DNA of 64,000 nucleotides. Origin: Vespula vulgaris (lineage: Eukaryota > Arthropoda > Insecta > Hymenoptera > Vespidae). The stretch lies in the NCBI RefSeq assembly GCF_905475345.1, contig NC_066591.1, positions 3,792,001-3,856,000 of the forward strand, given 5' to 3'. The notes beneath the pieces were generated by a model. That model was not told the origin of the DNA and made no database searches. It saw nothing but the letters and a program-made list of their open reading frames with translations. Positions 22,953 to 34,265 of the stretch are shown here, piece by piece. The stretch's first letter is position 1; each line of letters begins with the position of its first letter. A program made the translations under genes and the position numbers.

Positions 22953-22979
22953 ACACACACACACACTGTGTGTGTGTGT
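22953..22979. repeat. (CA)n/(TG)n perfect palindrome
   Basis: Thirteen bases of alternating AC are followed, after a single C, by the exact inverted complement TGTG...T: a 13-bp stem with a one-base centre. Such a motif can extrude as a cruciform and is prone to instability. Confidence 0.85.
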
Positions 22980-23032
22980 AGGAGTGGAATTATTTGATTA
23001 TGTCAGTCATGCGTCAACGTACGATCGCCGTG

Positions 23033-23058
23033 ACTTGTTCGATCGTCATCGAACAAGT
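23033..23058. repeat. 11-bp perfect hairpin, possible larger stem-loop
   Basis: ACTTGTTCGAT (23033-23043) and ATCGAACAAGT (23048-23058) pair around CGTC. Outer TGCGTC (about 23010) and GACGCA (about 23071) could close a stem of about 65 nt with an asymmetric internal loop. It lies about 45 bp upstream of the TATA box at 23102, so a regulatory role or a transcribed structured RNA are both possible. Confidence 0.5.
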
Positions 23059-23101
23059 GACCTTAAACAGGACGCACGCCTATTATTACACGGTTAAGCG
23101 G

Positions 23102-23137
23102 TATATATTATTCCGTTCTCGGAGGTGGCTCAGTACA
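23102..23137 (+). promoter_or_regulatory. core promoter: TATA at -30 and TCAGTA initiator
   Basis: TATATATT begins at 23102. TCAGTA at 23130-23135 puts the initiator A (+1) at 23132, so the first T of the TATA box sits exactly at -30, the canonical arthropod spacing. The surrounding 23000-23170 is GC-richer than the flanks. Downstream there is a 13-codon uORF (ATG at 23145), then a well-placed ATG at 23264 (CAAAATGGAGG) opening MEDDINYS before a donor-like CAA|GTGAAT. The product of this transcript is unknown. AT-rich DNA yields TATA words often; the value is in the spacing and the composition. Confidence 0.38.
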
Positions 23138-23289
23138 GTGCGACATGACACCGGCGGCAGTGCATCGAAACAGAAAAGGTTACTAGGTTTCGTATTACGT
23201 AATTCTATTGAATATATTCACTATATGTTTCCACTATAAACAGCGATATTTCTTTCAAAATGGAGGATGACATAAATTATAGCAAGTGA

Positions 23290-23335
23290 ATACGTGGGGG
23301 TGGAGGAAGGGGGGTGGGAGGAGGAGGAGGAAGAG
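23290..23335 (+). other. G-rich tract, possible G-quadruplex
   Basis: GTGGGGGTGGAGGAAGGGGG then GTGGGAGGAGG: runs of 5, 6 and 3 G with several GG. It is the densest G tract on the plus strand and lies about 160 bp downstream of the promoter candidate's +1. Confidence 0.6.
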
Positions 23336-23433
23336 ACAGATGGTATCCAGAAAAGAGAAGGAACGAAATCACATGAAAATTCAATCAAATCAAAATTTCA
23401 TTAAATGTCAGATTTCAATGTGACTGATATTTC

Positions 23434-23469
<36 letters not shown>

Positions 23470-24297
23470 CTTACAAATGGAAATGCGAAAAGAAAAGTGT
23501 CTTTTTTTTTGTTTTGTTTTGTTTTCAAGATCTTTTATTCGTTAATATAAGTCGTTAATACTCGTCTGATTTTTTCTTTTTTTTTTTTTTCTATAAAAAT
23601 TTAATATATGCCTTTTTTATATATTTTTTTTTATTTTTCTTACTTTATGAATTATTTTCGATCTTCGAGATTTTGGTTTTATTTTTTTTTTTTCTTTTCT
23701 TTTATCGATGAAGCGAGATTTCAGTGTTCCTTTCGAAAGGTGTGCATAGTTAAGAACCCGTTGTTCCCGTTGTTCTCTCGAATCCAATGACATTTCTGTG
23801 AGAGCTTTTTACGAAGAAAAGATCGGTTGCCTTTCACCGGTCGTTTTCTGCATTCTCCTTAAGAGTCTTAGACTTAGCTTTGCAAAATTTATACTAAGAG
23901 AACACTGACGACGTAATACGACATTCACGTATTTGATGATTCCAAATGATTTAATCCTATTTAAACCACACTCACATATATCTATTGTATATCCTTGATA
24001 GGTAGATTTCATTTTATAGACGGAAATTTAAATGATACTAAATGATACTCGGGATTATATAGGAAGAGAAAGTTATGGTATATAGTATAATATTAATAAT
24101 AATATATATATATATATAATGCTATACATACATATATTACTTTTATATAGACATTTATTTCATTATTAAATTAAAAAAAAAAAAATAATAATAAAAAAAA
24201 AAGAAAATTCAGACGAGTATTAACGACTTATATTAACGAATAAAAGATCTTGAAAAAAAAAAAGATTTACTTTTCTTTTCGCACTTTCATCTGTAAG
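23470..24297. mobile_element. long inverted repeat (foldback-like element) with internal ORF
   Basis: The left arm (23470-23570) is repeated in inverted orientation at 24209-24297. Shared sequence includes CAGACGAGTATTAACGACTT, ATATTAACGAATAAAAGATC and CTTTTCTTTTCGCA, with differences mainly in A/T-run lengths. The spacer is about 640 bp. A continuous RNA would fold into a stem of roughly 90-100 bp. Poly-T/poly-A runs flank both arms, so the true ends and any target duplication cannot be read. It may be a foldback or MITE-type transposon, or an inverted segmental duplication. The spacer carries the ORF at 23809-24012. Confidence 0.6.
23809..24012 (-). CDS. 67-codon ORF inside the inverted repeat
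   Basis: An ATG frame on the minus strand at 24012 in TATAAAATGAAA context (A at -3) runs 67 codons to TAA. The peptide begins MKSTYQGYTIDICECGLNRI and has a strongly basic C-terminal half with RRQ, LRLLRRMQK and GERQ patches. It contains no simple repeat. A GTGAGT donor-like site lies within codon 13, so splicing is an alternative. It is bounded on both sides by the arms of the inverted repeat and may be the residual coding content of that element. No similarity to transposase motifs was seen. Confidence 0.28.
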   Translation of the reverse strand: MKSTYQGYTIDICECGLNRIKSFGIIKYVNVVLRRQCSLSINFAKLSLRLLRRMQKTTGERQPIFSS

Positions 24298-24653
24298 AAA
24301 AAAAAAAAAAAAGAAAAATGCGTATACATCATTACAGTACTTTCAAAGATAAAAATCCACTTATTATCCCTTTATTTTTTTTTCCTATTTCTTTTTGTCG
24401 AATCACAAATAGTTACGTTCGATCATAGTTGAACATAACGATAGCAACTTTATGAGATCAAAGTCTGCGTTCGAGTTGGACGAAAGGAGTTCGTCGTTTT
24501 TATAATACTCGTTTCATTTCTTTCTTCGTCTCTCTTTCTTCGATTCTTTTTTTTTCCTTCTTTCTTTTTATTCTTTTTTTTTTTCTTTACTTTTTTATTT
24601 TCCCTGTCTCTCGTCACTGGTGTTCAGTGCACCGTACAACACAGTGCAACGCA
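24298..24653. other. AT-rich stretch with T/TTC tracts
   Basis: A-rich then pyrimidine-rich (24510-24605). At 24622-24630 GTTCAGTGC is an initiator-like word without a TATA box; it lies about 28 bp before the ATG at 24654. Confidence 0.4.
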
Positions 24654-24893
24654 ATGCAACGCCAACAGGCACATAGCACATATGTATTATACGTACGTTC
24701 GTGCGATGCATTGAGGTCTCTTTGGAAACCTGTTTTGTCGCCGCTTTTGAACGTCGATCGCCATTCTACCGTACGTGCTAAGCCTGCTACCGAAAATTTT
24801 CATTTTTACGACTCTCCACTATCTTTCATCGAAAATATTATTTCTATTACAGTTCAGATGAATCGGTTAGATTCATACAAAAAGAAACGATGA
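24654..24893 (+). CDS. unassigned 79-codon ORF
   Basis: An ATG-initiated frame in a GC-richer island, free of simple-sequence residues. The peptide begins MQRQQAHSTYVLYVRSCDAL and ends with a basic KKKR. The stop is at 24891-24893. A TCAGTG initiator-like site just upstream would allow a short leader. A good acceptor-like sequence (ATTATTTCTATTACAG) lies inside near 24852, so the 3' part could instead be an exon border. No poly(A) signal or family match. Confidence 0.27.
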   Translation: MQRQQAHSTYVLYVRSCDALRSLWKPVLSPLLNVDRHSTVRAKPATENFHFYDSPLSFIENIISITVQMNRLDSYKKKR

Positions 24894-26851
24894 AACGTGA
24901 GAGAAAAGTTCTTCAACGTGAAACTATACGTGACTTAATTTACCTAAAAACGACGATACTTTTGTGACGTGAAAACACAGAGTCCTTGATTTTTTAATTC
25001 AATTCTATTTGTTTGAGATTATTTTTAAGTGAAATTTAAGTTTTACGTCAACGTCACATTTAGACGTGTGCTTCGATCAAATTCTGACGAGAAATAATTT
25101 TTAGACGCGGTCCAATTTAAAAAGAAATAAATAAAGAAATAAATAAATAAATAAATAAATAAAATAGAAAAAACTATTTTTTTTTCTTTTTACATAGAAC
25201 CTTATCCCTCTTGAAATTATTTTCAAATAAAACTTCATCCTTTTTTTCTGCTTTCAAATTACTTTTGTAACCAAAAATAAATAAATAAATAAATAAATAA
25301 AAAAAAGACAAACTGTTTTAACCAAACGAAAGACAAAACTTATCGATAATAGATCTAATAATAAATACATTCCAGCGATTGGTCTTTCTATATTTTTTTA
25401 TCTCTCTGAAAAACTGGATCGAGCTAGAACATGGAATACGAAAAAAGAGAGAAAGAGAGAAAGAGAGAGAGAGAGAGAGAATAAAAAATCCAGGAGCGTA
25501 AAATTCGAAAGTTAATGGCCAGGCCACGAACCGTGAACGAGCAAATCCAATCGCTCTTAAAGAGCTACCACCTTCGAGCGTATTTGATATTGTCTGTCTG
25601 ATATTTCTAGTTGGCAAGGAAAATCAAATTTACGACGTTGAAACGGTATATTCGATATCTAGTCATGCGATTCCTCCTAGGAATCTATAAGTACGATCGT
25701 TGCCCCTTATAAGAGTATCCTATTTGCTAGTTTCAGAACGTTTTCTAAAACGAAAAAGGAAAAAAGAATACTAATATATGACTTCACTTTGAAACGCGAT
25801 CATTCGAGCTTGATCCTGACACGATTTTCATCCTAAACGATCTAATATTTAACACTGAATCCATTTAAAAATCAAATTTATACTTTTCATAAACAATTGG
25901 AACGTATAAATAATTTATATAGAAGTGCTTTTATTACATATGTAAGTAATATATTTTTTTTTTCTAAATAATTTATCGACCAATTATTTTCCTTGAGAAA
26001 AAAAAAAAGATTCAATATTAATATATTATTAAATATTCTAATAAATTAATGCGTAAAGAATCTTCGTATTGGATTTTTATTATAACGAAAAAAAAAAAAA
26101 AAAAAAATATTGAATATATTCTATTGTTAATTTATATATAAAAGAAAAAAAAAGACATTATACCAATTTAAAAATTATTAATATTAACTTTATTACAAAC
26201 CGATTCTATTAAAATTTTCATTAAAAAAATGACAAACAAGATTTCGACGAACGATACTTAATAAAAAGATTCTCAAGAAAATATTACAAAACAATCCAAT
26301 TACAAAACAAATACACACACACATGTTCATATCCGTAAATAGCTAAAGTAAATATATATACCTAGCAAAAAAGGACAGATATCAAAAAGAAAAATGACAA
26401 AGGCACGATCATTAGTATAACTCGTTATAACGAAATAACTAATTAAATCAACTAACCATGAATAGAGAAAGTTGCTAGCTGAAAGTCAAACTAATAATTT
26501 TGGAGATTCGTCGTCCACAACTACAACTAGATATACTTACAATTACTTCCGGCAGAAAGAAAGAAAGGAAGGAAGAAAGCAACAAAGAAAAAAAGAAAGA
26601 AAGAAAGAATGATATATTATCATTCGTTTCATTTCCTCTTTCTCTTAATTTTTTTTTCTCTTTCTAAATCTCTCTCTCTCTTTCTCTTTCTCTTATACTC
26701 TATCCCCTCCCCTTTTCATCATCTTATTATTTACTTGGTCATTAGAATCTTCTGGTAGTCCAAGCAAGCAACCGAGCATAAAACGAGACCTTAAAGTCGA
26801 CTTGACACGAGAAACGAAAAAAAAAAATTAAGAAAAAAAAAAGAACAAAAC

Positions 26852-26903
<52 letters not shown>

Positions 26904-27060
26904 TTTCTTTTTCTTATTCGTTTAAATCAATCTCCCCCACTCTCCTTTGCTCCACCCTCTTTCCTCCATCCTCACCCCTGCCTCACCTAACCACTTCTTC
27001 TTTTGTCATTTATTTATTACACACCTTGGTGTTTACTTTCTACGAGACAATCAAAGGGAG

Positions 27061-27096
<36 letters not shown>

Positions 27097-27947
27097 CTTT
27101 CTTTCCTTCCTGTGATATGCTTTCACGATTGTCTTTTGAGTTCTCATGCACCTGGATCTCTTCGAAAGAATCCGCGCCTTAAGGCCACGATCATCGTTAA
27201 GTTATGGTGAAACGTTCTATATTGTATATACATAAATACATATATCCCACATATATATATAAACTATACCTTTATTTGTGTGTATATATATATATTATAA
27301 ATTATACATATACATATATTATTTATGTATGTATGATATGTGTATATATATGTATATATGTATATGTATATGTATACTATATGTATAGATAAAAATGTTC
27401 ACATAGATTGTATATAGTTGTATGTATGTATAAATATGTTTTTTAACTTTTCAAAGAAGCTAATGCGAATGTGTGAGGGACAAACGACGACAAACGAGTT
27501 CGTACTTATAAAGTATTTATGATGGTACCTCTCACGTAGAAAGTTCTTGCGTTAAGAATTCTATCAATTGAATGGGAAGCGTAGAAGAGAGGGATTAGGG
27601 TAATGAGAAGGGGAAAGAGGGTCGGGTTCTTCTCGTTATATACTGATCGAATCAATTCTCAAATCGTCTAATAAGAAATATAATTTTTTTTTCTTTCATT
27701 CTTACTATTTGACAAATTAAAAAACAGATACCTGCAATCTTAAAAAAAATTGTAATTTATTTTTAATAATCGTTTAGAAATTTTTTTCGACCGACTAAAA
27801 AATTTGGTTAGTTCGTTTAATGAGATAAAAAGTAATTGTTGGAATTGTTATAGTAATTCGTAAGTAATTCAAGTGTTTATAATTTTTGTTATTTTCTACG
27901 ATATTTTTCTGATTATTATGATTAATTTTGATATATTATATATGGTA
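24894..27947. other. non-coding stretch with microsatellites
   Basis: Contains AAAT tetramer runs near 25135 and 25275, GA tracts near 25445-25480 and 26855-26893, and TATG/TA-rich sequence at 27220-27440. Several ACGTGA words lie at 24893-25080. Short GC-richer segments at 25500-25700, 26935-27010 and 27480-27640 show no splice-supported frame. Confidence 0.4.
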
Positions 27948-28111
27948 TTATAGAAATTTTGTGATTAAATAATTTATTACGTATTTCTTATCTACGATTA
28001 ACGAATTGGAGAAATATTTTCGTAAAAAATCTTTGCCGTGTATAAATAATGATACGAGTGTTAGGTAGTATACGTAGAGAATAATTTCATAAAAATTCGT
28101 TTCTATTATTC
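27948..28111 (-). CDS. possible terminal exon
   Basis: On the minus strand the acceptor CATACTTTCTTTTTAACACAG at 28112 is strong. After two bases the frame runs 53 codons to TAA at 27948-27950: IIETNFYEIILYVYYLTLVS, then a hydrophobic LFIHG segment and a Lys-rich tail. The composition is AT-rich, so coding evidence is limited to the acceptor and the length. An AATAAA word lies inside the frame. Unknown protein, possibly membrane-associated if real. Confidence 0.22.
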
Positions 28112-28199
28112 CTGTGTTAAAAAGAAAGTATGACGAACAGATGATCTCTCTACGGACAATAATAGTCACCAATTGTCCATGAAATTAGAAAAAAATAAA

Positions 28200-29275
28200 A
28201 ATAAAGAAAAAGAAATTAATAAAGAAAAAGAAAACACGGACATAAAATTTATTTATCTCTATTTCTCTGGTATATCGTAAAAATAAAAATAAGAAAATAA
28301 TTGAGTAAATTAGTTTAGAATTAGTTTCTTTTACGTTCTATTTCCTTCTGTCAAAATAAAAAAAAAATAGAATTGAATAAAAAAAAAAATAAATAAAAAA
28401 GAATGAAGAATAATTACAGAAATCTGTAAACGCAAGAGTGGTATTCATAAATATAAAAAAAAATAAATAAATAAATAAAAATAATCGGATAAATTGTTTC
28501 TTTTCTCTTGACGGTAAGAAGATAAAAGAAAAGATAAGAAACGAAAAAAAAGGAAGAAGGAACGAAGTAGGAAAGAAATTAGAAAATTAGTTGAAAATTA
28601 CTTTCTATTTGATTAGTATTGAAAAAAAAAAAAAAAATCTACGAGAGGAAGAACAAGTAATCTCTACAAACAAGAATGTTCTCAGTTCTCGTTGATTATC
28701 CTCGTAAGATTCACAGCAAATAAAATATAAAAGAAAAAGAAAAAAGAAAAAAATACAAAACGAAAAATAGAAAAATGTGGAACCTGTCGATATACAGATA
28801 ATTTGTCTTTTCTTCTCTTATCAGATTTATTCCTTTTTTTATTAAAAATAATTTATTAAAAATTAAATATATAAGTTTAAGATTGATTTGAAAGAAAAAA
28901 AAAAAAAAGATAATAAAAAGAGAGATATACAAAAAATTACAGAAAGAAATTAGAAAATTAATTGAAAATTACTTTCTATTTAACTGGTGTTAAAGAAAAA
29001 AAGAAAGAGGAAAAAAGAAAAAAGAAAAAAGAAAAAAAAAACCCCGTATGAAAAACGAAGAACACAAGCAATCTCTACAAATAAGAATGTTCACGATGTT
29101 CAATCGATTATTCATAAGATTCATAGCAAACAAACAAACAAACGAACGAACGAACGAACGAACGAACAAAAAAAAAAAACAGAAATAAAAAAGAAATAAA
29201 AATGAAAGAAAGAAAGAAAGAAAAAATAATTCGCAGATCAATCATAATTTGTCCTTTCTCTTATCGTTACGAGAA
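28200..29275. repeat. degenerate tandem array, unit about 300-400 bp
   Basis: Two clear units share, in order, GAAATTAGAAAATTAGTTGAAAATTACTTTCTATTT, an A/G-rich stretch, ACAAGTAATCTCTACAAACAAGAATGTTC, a GATTATCC/GATTATTC word, AAGATTCAYAGCAAA and ATAATTTGTCYTTTC...TTATC. The unit starts are near 28571 and 28944. A more diverged third unit precedes them (ATCGGATAAATTGTTTCTTTTC near 28483). The A/G-rich interior expanded separately in each unit. Confidence 0.7.
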
Positions 29276-29484
29276 AGTCACGAAAGATAATTATTTAAAC
29301 ATTAAAAGCTACGTATCGAGTAGAATATTCGAAGAGATAGTCGAAGTTAACATTTTCTCTGCAGCTTAAGGACAAGCCATATTACACCGGTTAAGGTTCG
29401 TCGCAAGTGAAACGTGATAATAATTATTACATTCCCTGAACGAACACATACAGAGAGAAAAAAGAAAGAGAAAGAAAGAGATAG

Positions 29485-29521
<37 letters not shown>

Positions 29522-29810
29522 AAGACTGATCACGATTTTTGTGAACGCCACGCCATATACCTACTTTCCATTTCACCGCGATCGATGTTACGAAAGTGTA
29601 CGCCATTTGTTGTACACGAAGCGAATAGAAATTAATCTGAAATTATTCGTGTTTCCCTTCTTTTCTTTTCTTTTCTTTTCTTTTCTTTTCTTTTCTTTAT
29701 CCTTTTTAAACAGCTTTTCAAACGATATCTAACTCCCATAATAAATTTGTAATATTGCACTCTAATTAGACGATATTCGATGTATTGTTTATTTATCTAA
29801 AGATTGTGTA

Positions 29811-29905
<95 letters not shown>

Positions 29906-29948
29906 ATGAATTTTCACTTTCATTAGATATGTGTGTGTGTGTGTATAC

Positions 29949-29995
<47 letters not shown>

Positions 29996-30169
29996 CGGAA
30001 ACGTGAGACTCCTCCTATGCCATTGCACTTTGTTACATATTTATAGCAGAGTCAAAGACGAGACCGTGGAATATATACTACTTACTTGGGTATTAGAAAA
30101 TCTAAGTATATAGTATGCATATGTATATACTGTTGTACTCGTGACGTTTTACATAAATGTTTCTTAAAG
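29276..30169. other. non-coding stretch with microsatellites
   Basis: GATA/GA array at 29482-29520, a (TTTTC)n array at about 29658-29698, the compound TA/GA array listed next, and a second AT array at about 29955-29992. A frame after that array (29993-30113, ending LTWVLENLSI) shows no splice support. Confidence 0.45.
29820..29902. repeat. compound (TA)n(GA)n microsatellite
   Basis: About 20 TA units pass directly into about 21 GA units. Confidence 0.95.
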
Positions 30170-30322
30170 GGAAAGTTCGATGAAAAACTGTTTGGAATTG
30201 ACGGACACGATCATACACATTTGCGATCGTTCACTATATTAAAAAACAACTATGGATCGTTAATCTTAATCATAGTCTGTCGATTAGTTTATCTATCGAT
30301 TCAATTGAAATTAATTTCATAG
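30170..30322 (+). CDS. possible terminal exon with poly(A) word
   Basis: Acceptor-like ACATAAATGTTTCTTAAAG precedes 50 open codons to TAG at 30320-30322, followed within a few bases by AATAAA (about 30324-30329). The peptide begins GKFDEKLFGIDGHDHTHLRS and ends with a hydrophobic segment (LILIIVCRLVYL). The frame is also open for 28 codons upstream. It is free of repeats but moderately AT-rich. No family recognised. Confidence 0.25.
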   Translation, partial: GKFDEKLFGIDGHDHTHLRSFTILKNNYGSLILIIVCRLVYLSIQLKLIS

Positions 30323-30770
30323 AAAATAAAAAGAAAAGAAAGCAAGAGAAGAAGAAAGAAAGAAAGAAAAACAAGTATCTTACGACATTCGTTTCGTAGA
30401 AATTGTATATAGAAAAAAATTCGACGAACATTTCCTTTTTTTTCTTCTTTTCTTTTTTTTTTTTTTTTTTTTACGCGCGAAGAGAAATTTCGTCGAGATT
30501 AATTTTCTACGAAAACGAAAATAAGAAAAAAAAAAAAACAAGAAAAGGAAAACAAAAAAATAAGGAAAAAGATGTAAACAAAAATAAATTAACAAGCACA
30601 GAAATAAAATTGAAAATAGAGAAGACGAGACAGGTAAAAATAAGAATGATCGATCGCGTTCGATCTATCGACTTTTCCTTGTTCCTCGATACGATATGTT
30701 CAAAATATTTTTTACGATCTAAGTTACAAACAAGATGTTATTGTGCATCTATGTACGTAAGTATGCACGT

Positions 30771-30980
30771 ATGAAAGTATATAAGTATACGACAAAACCA
30801 CAAATCGAAAAGTCGATGTTAAATCTACGAGAAAGAAATGTCAATTTAAATATAAGACATCTTTTTTCCTTTACTATTTTCTTTATCATTATTTTCTTAT
30901 CATCGATCCTTTTAAACCATAAACTCATCCACATACAAACACATTCCCTATCAAACATATTCACATATAGATATATATAG
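30771..30980 (+). CDS. 69-codon ORF with one hydrophobic segment
   Basis: The ATG at 30771 opens a frame to TAG at 30978-30980. Residues 1-28 are basic and hydrophilic (MKVYKYTTKPQIEKSMLNLR). Residues about 30-50 are strongly hydrophobic (LFSFTIFFIIIFLSSILL), then a short hydrophilic tail. The layout resembles a single-pass membrane microprotein. It is AT-rich, with no promoter or splice evidence; pyrimidine-rich DNA easily encodes Phe/Ile/Leu stretches by chance. Confidence 0.2.
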   Translation: MKVYKYTTKPQIEKSMLNLRERNVNLNIRHLFSFTIFFIIIFLSSILLNHKLIHIQTHSLSNIFTYRYI

Positions 30981-32109
30981 TATCATACAATATCATAGAT
31001 AAGTGATAACATCAATCATACGTAAATATATAATCATATCTATACAAATACATGTACAATGCAGATATATATATATATGCACAAATAAATGCATTTGTAT
31101 TCTGTATAAAACATATTCATATGTGTGTGCGTATATATATGTATATCTGTGGTTAAAGATGAAAGAAATGATATTAAGAACAGAGGAAGTATCTACATGA
31201 TGCAATTCGCGGTTTCACGTAGTGATATTAAATGACTTTCTCAGTTTTATATACAACACATCCTTTTTGAATATCCGTTTCTTATTTAACCGATAAAGAT
31301 GATCCTTACAAGTGGTACTGAAACATGTATATTTCATTTTTGTATAAAACGAGATTATACATCCGATTATTTTACTATCTTCTTTAACGTAAAGAGAAAA
31401 GAAAATAATAACAATAGAAATAATAACAACTCTAATAATGAAAAATAATATCGTTTAATTATCAACGAACGTACTCAACAATTTCCACTTTTTCCAACTT
31501 TTTTTAACTTTCTCTTTTGCAAAAAAAAAAAAAAGAAATAAACGAAGTAAAAAATTGAAATAAAATGATGATACTAAATAAATAAAAAAATAAAAAAAGA
31601 AATAAAAAATAAAAAAAGAAGAAGGAATGTGTTCGTAGTATTACTTTCGTCGATCATGCAACATTTTCAAGGCTGACTGTATACATCGTATACGTACTAA
31701 TAACGGCAATAATTCAAGATACTCGTGATTCTTGCGGTTTAATTCGGTATATACATACATAAATATATATATGTACTATATATATATGTATGTGTGTGTG
31801 AAATGTAAGTATATGTATATTGAAAATATTTTTCACATAATGTTAACGATTGACATCATTGAATCGAAGGATGAGATTAGTTACAGACAATTATTGTTTA
31901 GAAATACCTATAAATAAATTTTCTTCTTATATAGGCACATACGTTATTATAAGAAGACGGAACAAGGAAAACAAGAGAGAGAGAGAGAGAGAGAATGTCA
32001 TCGACTAAAAAGAAAAATATATAAATTCTCTTTCTAAAAAACCATCGTCTCTCGACCTTGTAACACATTAAACTATGATTACGTATTCATGTACGAAATG
32101 CAAAAGAGA

Positions 32110-32155
<46 letters not shown>

Positions 32156-32514
32156 AATAGTACGACGAAATTTGAATTAGCTATGACGTAACGTAATTAA
32201 TTCAAATGAGAGAGAAGAAGACAGAAATAAAATTATAATAATTATACCATCTACGATATAACAGTTTGAAAAACAGACAGATATAGAGATTGTTTTAATC
32301 TAAATAAAGACATGACAATAAATAAAGATATCAATTAATTTCAAATATATTAATATTTAATAAATGAGTTCTAATTTTCATTTAAAAAAAAAAAGAAAAA
32401 AAAAAGAAAGAAAAGAAAAAAAGAATATTTCAATAGCTTTATTCAATAGGCGATAATGAAATAATTTTGTTATAAATTTAATGATTAATAAATGCAAAAT
32501 TTAATAATGTTTCT

Positions 32515-32549
<35 letters not shown>

Positions 32550-33787
32550 TAATAAATTTAAATAATATAAATTTCTTGTATAACTTAGAATTAAATAGAA
32601 AATTTCTTATCATCATTATTATTGTTGTAAGTACTATTATTAATAACGATTACTATTATATATCATAATGAATAGTTTCGAAGAACTAATAGGAAAATAA
32701 AACTTTGTCCTATTGGTTTTTTGAATTTTTCAAATTAATTACATCGTAAAACAAATAGAAAATAAAGAAGAAAGATGAATGCGAAGATGTTCGTAGAAGT
32801 CGATTATGGTCTTGCACGAGTCTCGAGTATAATCGATCTTTCGTAGAGACTAGAGATCGATAGTTGTTCGTCGATTATGCGACGAGTGTTTGCAGACGAG
32901 CGATGAGCCGTAACGAGTACCAGCAAGGCGCCGTCTAAAAGTCATCTCGAATGACTACGTGCATCTATTCTTACGTTCTATTATGAAACGAGCATATGTA
33001 TGTACATATATGTATATATATATATATATATATGTATGTATATATATAATGCAATACAACGTTTATGTGTGTACATAATATATACAACATTGAGAGTATA
33101 GTTGGCCTCCTTTTTTGCAAAATATAAGCGTGAAAACGAACTCACTTTCTTGATACTATCGATAGATCGTTTGTACATACTTTTAAATGTTGAAAGTATT
33201 TTTTTTTTCTTTTTCTTTCTTTAATTTTTCATGTAAATAATAGCTCTGTTCACGTTGTTCTTATTAATTTGTTATTCTTGTTTTCTTTCCCTTCTGTTTT
33301 CTTTCTCTCAATTAAAAATCTCTATATGTTAAGATTTTCGTATTATTTATTATTCACATGTATTATAATTAAATTTATCCGAAGGATTTAATACTTCAAT
33401 ATTTTCTAATATTTCAATATTTACTAGATTTAATAATTGTTTTACGTAAAATGATTATTGAGATGTATAATAAGAATTCGATGCGTTAAATCGAAGAAAG
33501 GAAAGAAATTAAATTAAAATTTATATTTCTTTTAATTTTGCTCCTTTATTAAATTAAAAAAAAAAAATAATAAATAAATAAATAAATAAAAACGGAACAA
33601 AAATGAAGAAATACAAAAAAAAAATACAAAAAAAAAGAAAAAATCAGAAAAAGAAAGACGTATAAAATATCAATACTATATCGTTTGATAAAGTGGATAC
33701 AAATTTTCTTGGAGTAAAGAACTTACGTTGTTGGTTTCACTGGAGGATTTAACGACGATCGATTAAGAAAGTTTATTCGAGATAGAA

Positions 33788-33819
<32 letters not shown>

Positions 33820-33977
33820 AAAGAGAGAAAGAGATAGAGAAAGGAAAGGTGAAACAGCTGTACTCACACGGCGAGACAACAAACGTCAACTTCACCTAAC
33901 GTACTTACGTACATTCGTTCGTTCATTCTTCCGCCATTCCTTTTTCTAACATTTAATAGTCGAGTAATTAATTCGAT

Positions 33978-34024
<47 letters not shown>

Positions 34025-34265
34025 TCATCTACCTTTATCTCTCTTCTCTCTATCTCTATCTCTTCTTTTTTCAAGTACGATATAAATAGTAGCTGTAAAA
34101 TGACTGCTAGCTTGCATCATCACACTTCGTAAACTTTGCACCGAAGATAGAGAGAAAAAAAAACGCAAATGTTTTTAACGGATTTCTTTATCATCGAATA
34201 TTATCGAAAAGAAAGAAAGAATTTACATCGTACACACCGAACGAAGGGAGAGTTTGTAAAAGATA
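30981..34265. other. non-coding stretch with microsatellites
   Basis: AT- and CATA-rich to 31150; A-rich 31510-31620; GA arrays at about 31973-31994 and 32114-32147; CT arrays at about 32515-32541 and 33978-34015; AAAT arrays near 33575. A GC-richer island at 32780-32960 has a 31-codon minus-strand ATG frame (MTFRRRLAGTRY...), not otherwise supported. At 33146 a minus-strand donor (AAGAAA|GTGAGT) follows an 11-codon frame MYKRSIDSIKK; this could be a start exon but is too short to call. Confidence 0.4.

Larger units (their letters stand above)
22530..23101. other. non-coding stretch
   Basis: A-rich, with a GA run at 22778-22801, the CA/TG palindrome at 22953-22979 and the hairpin at 23033-23058. 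From 23000 the composition rises toward the promoter candidate. Confidence 0.45.

Noticed and set aside
33146..33178. MYKRSIDSIKK followed by a GTGAGT donor on the minus strand
   Set aside because: Only 11 codons with no acceptor or promoter upstream; mentioned in the gap entry only.
33727..33775. Minus-strand donor AACAAC|GTAAGT preceded by an open frame
   Set aside because: The only AG in range would leave a 13-nt exon, and the frame otherwise continues from a CT array.
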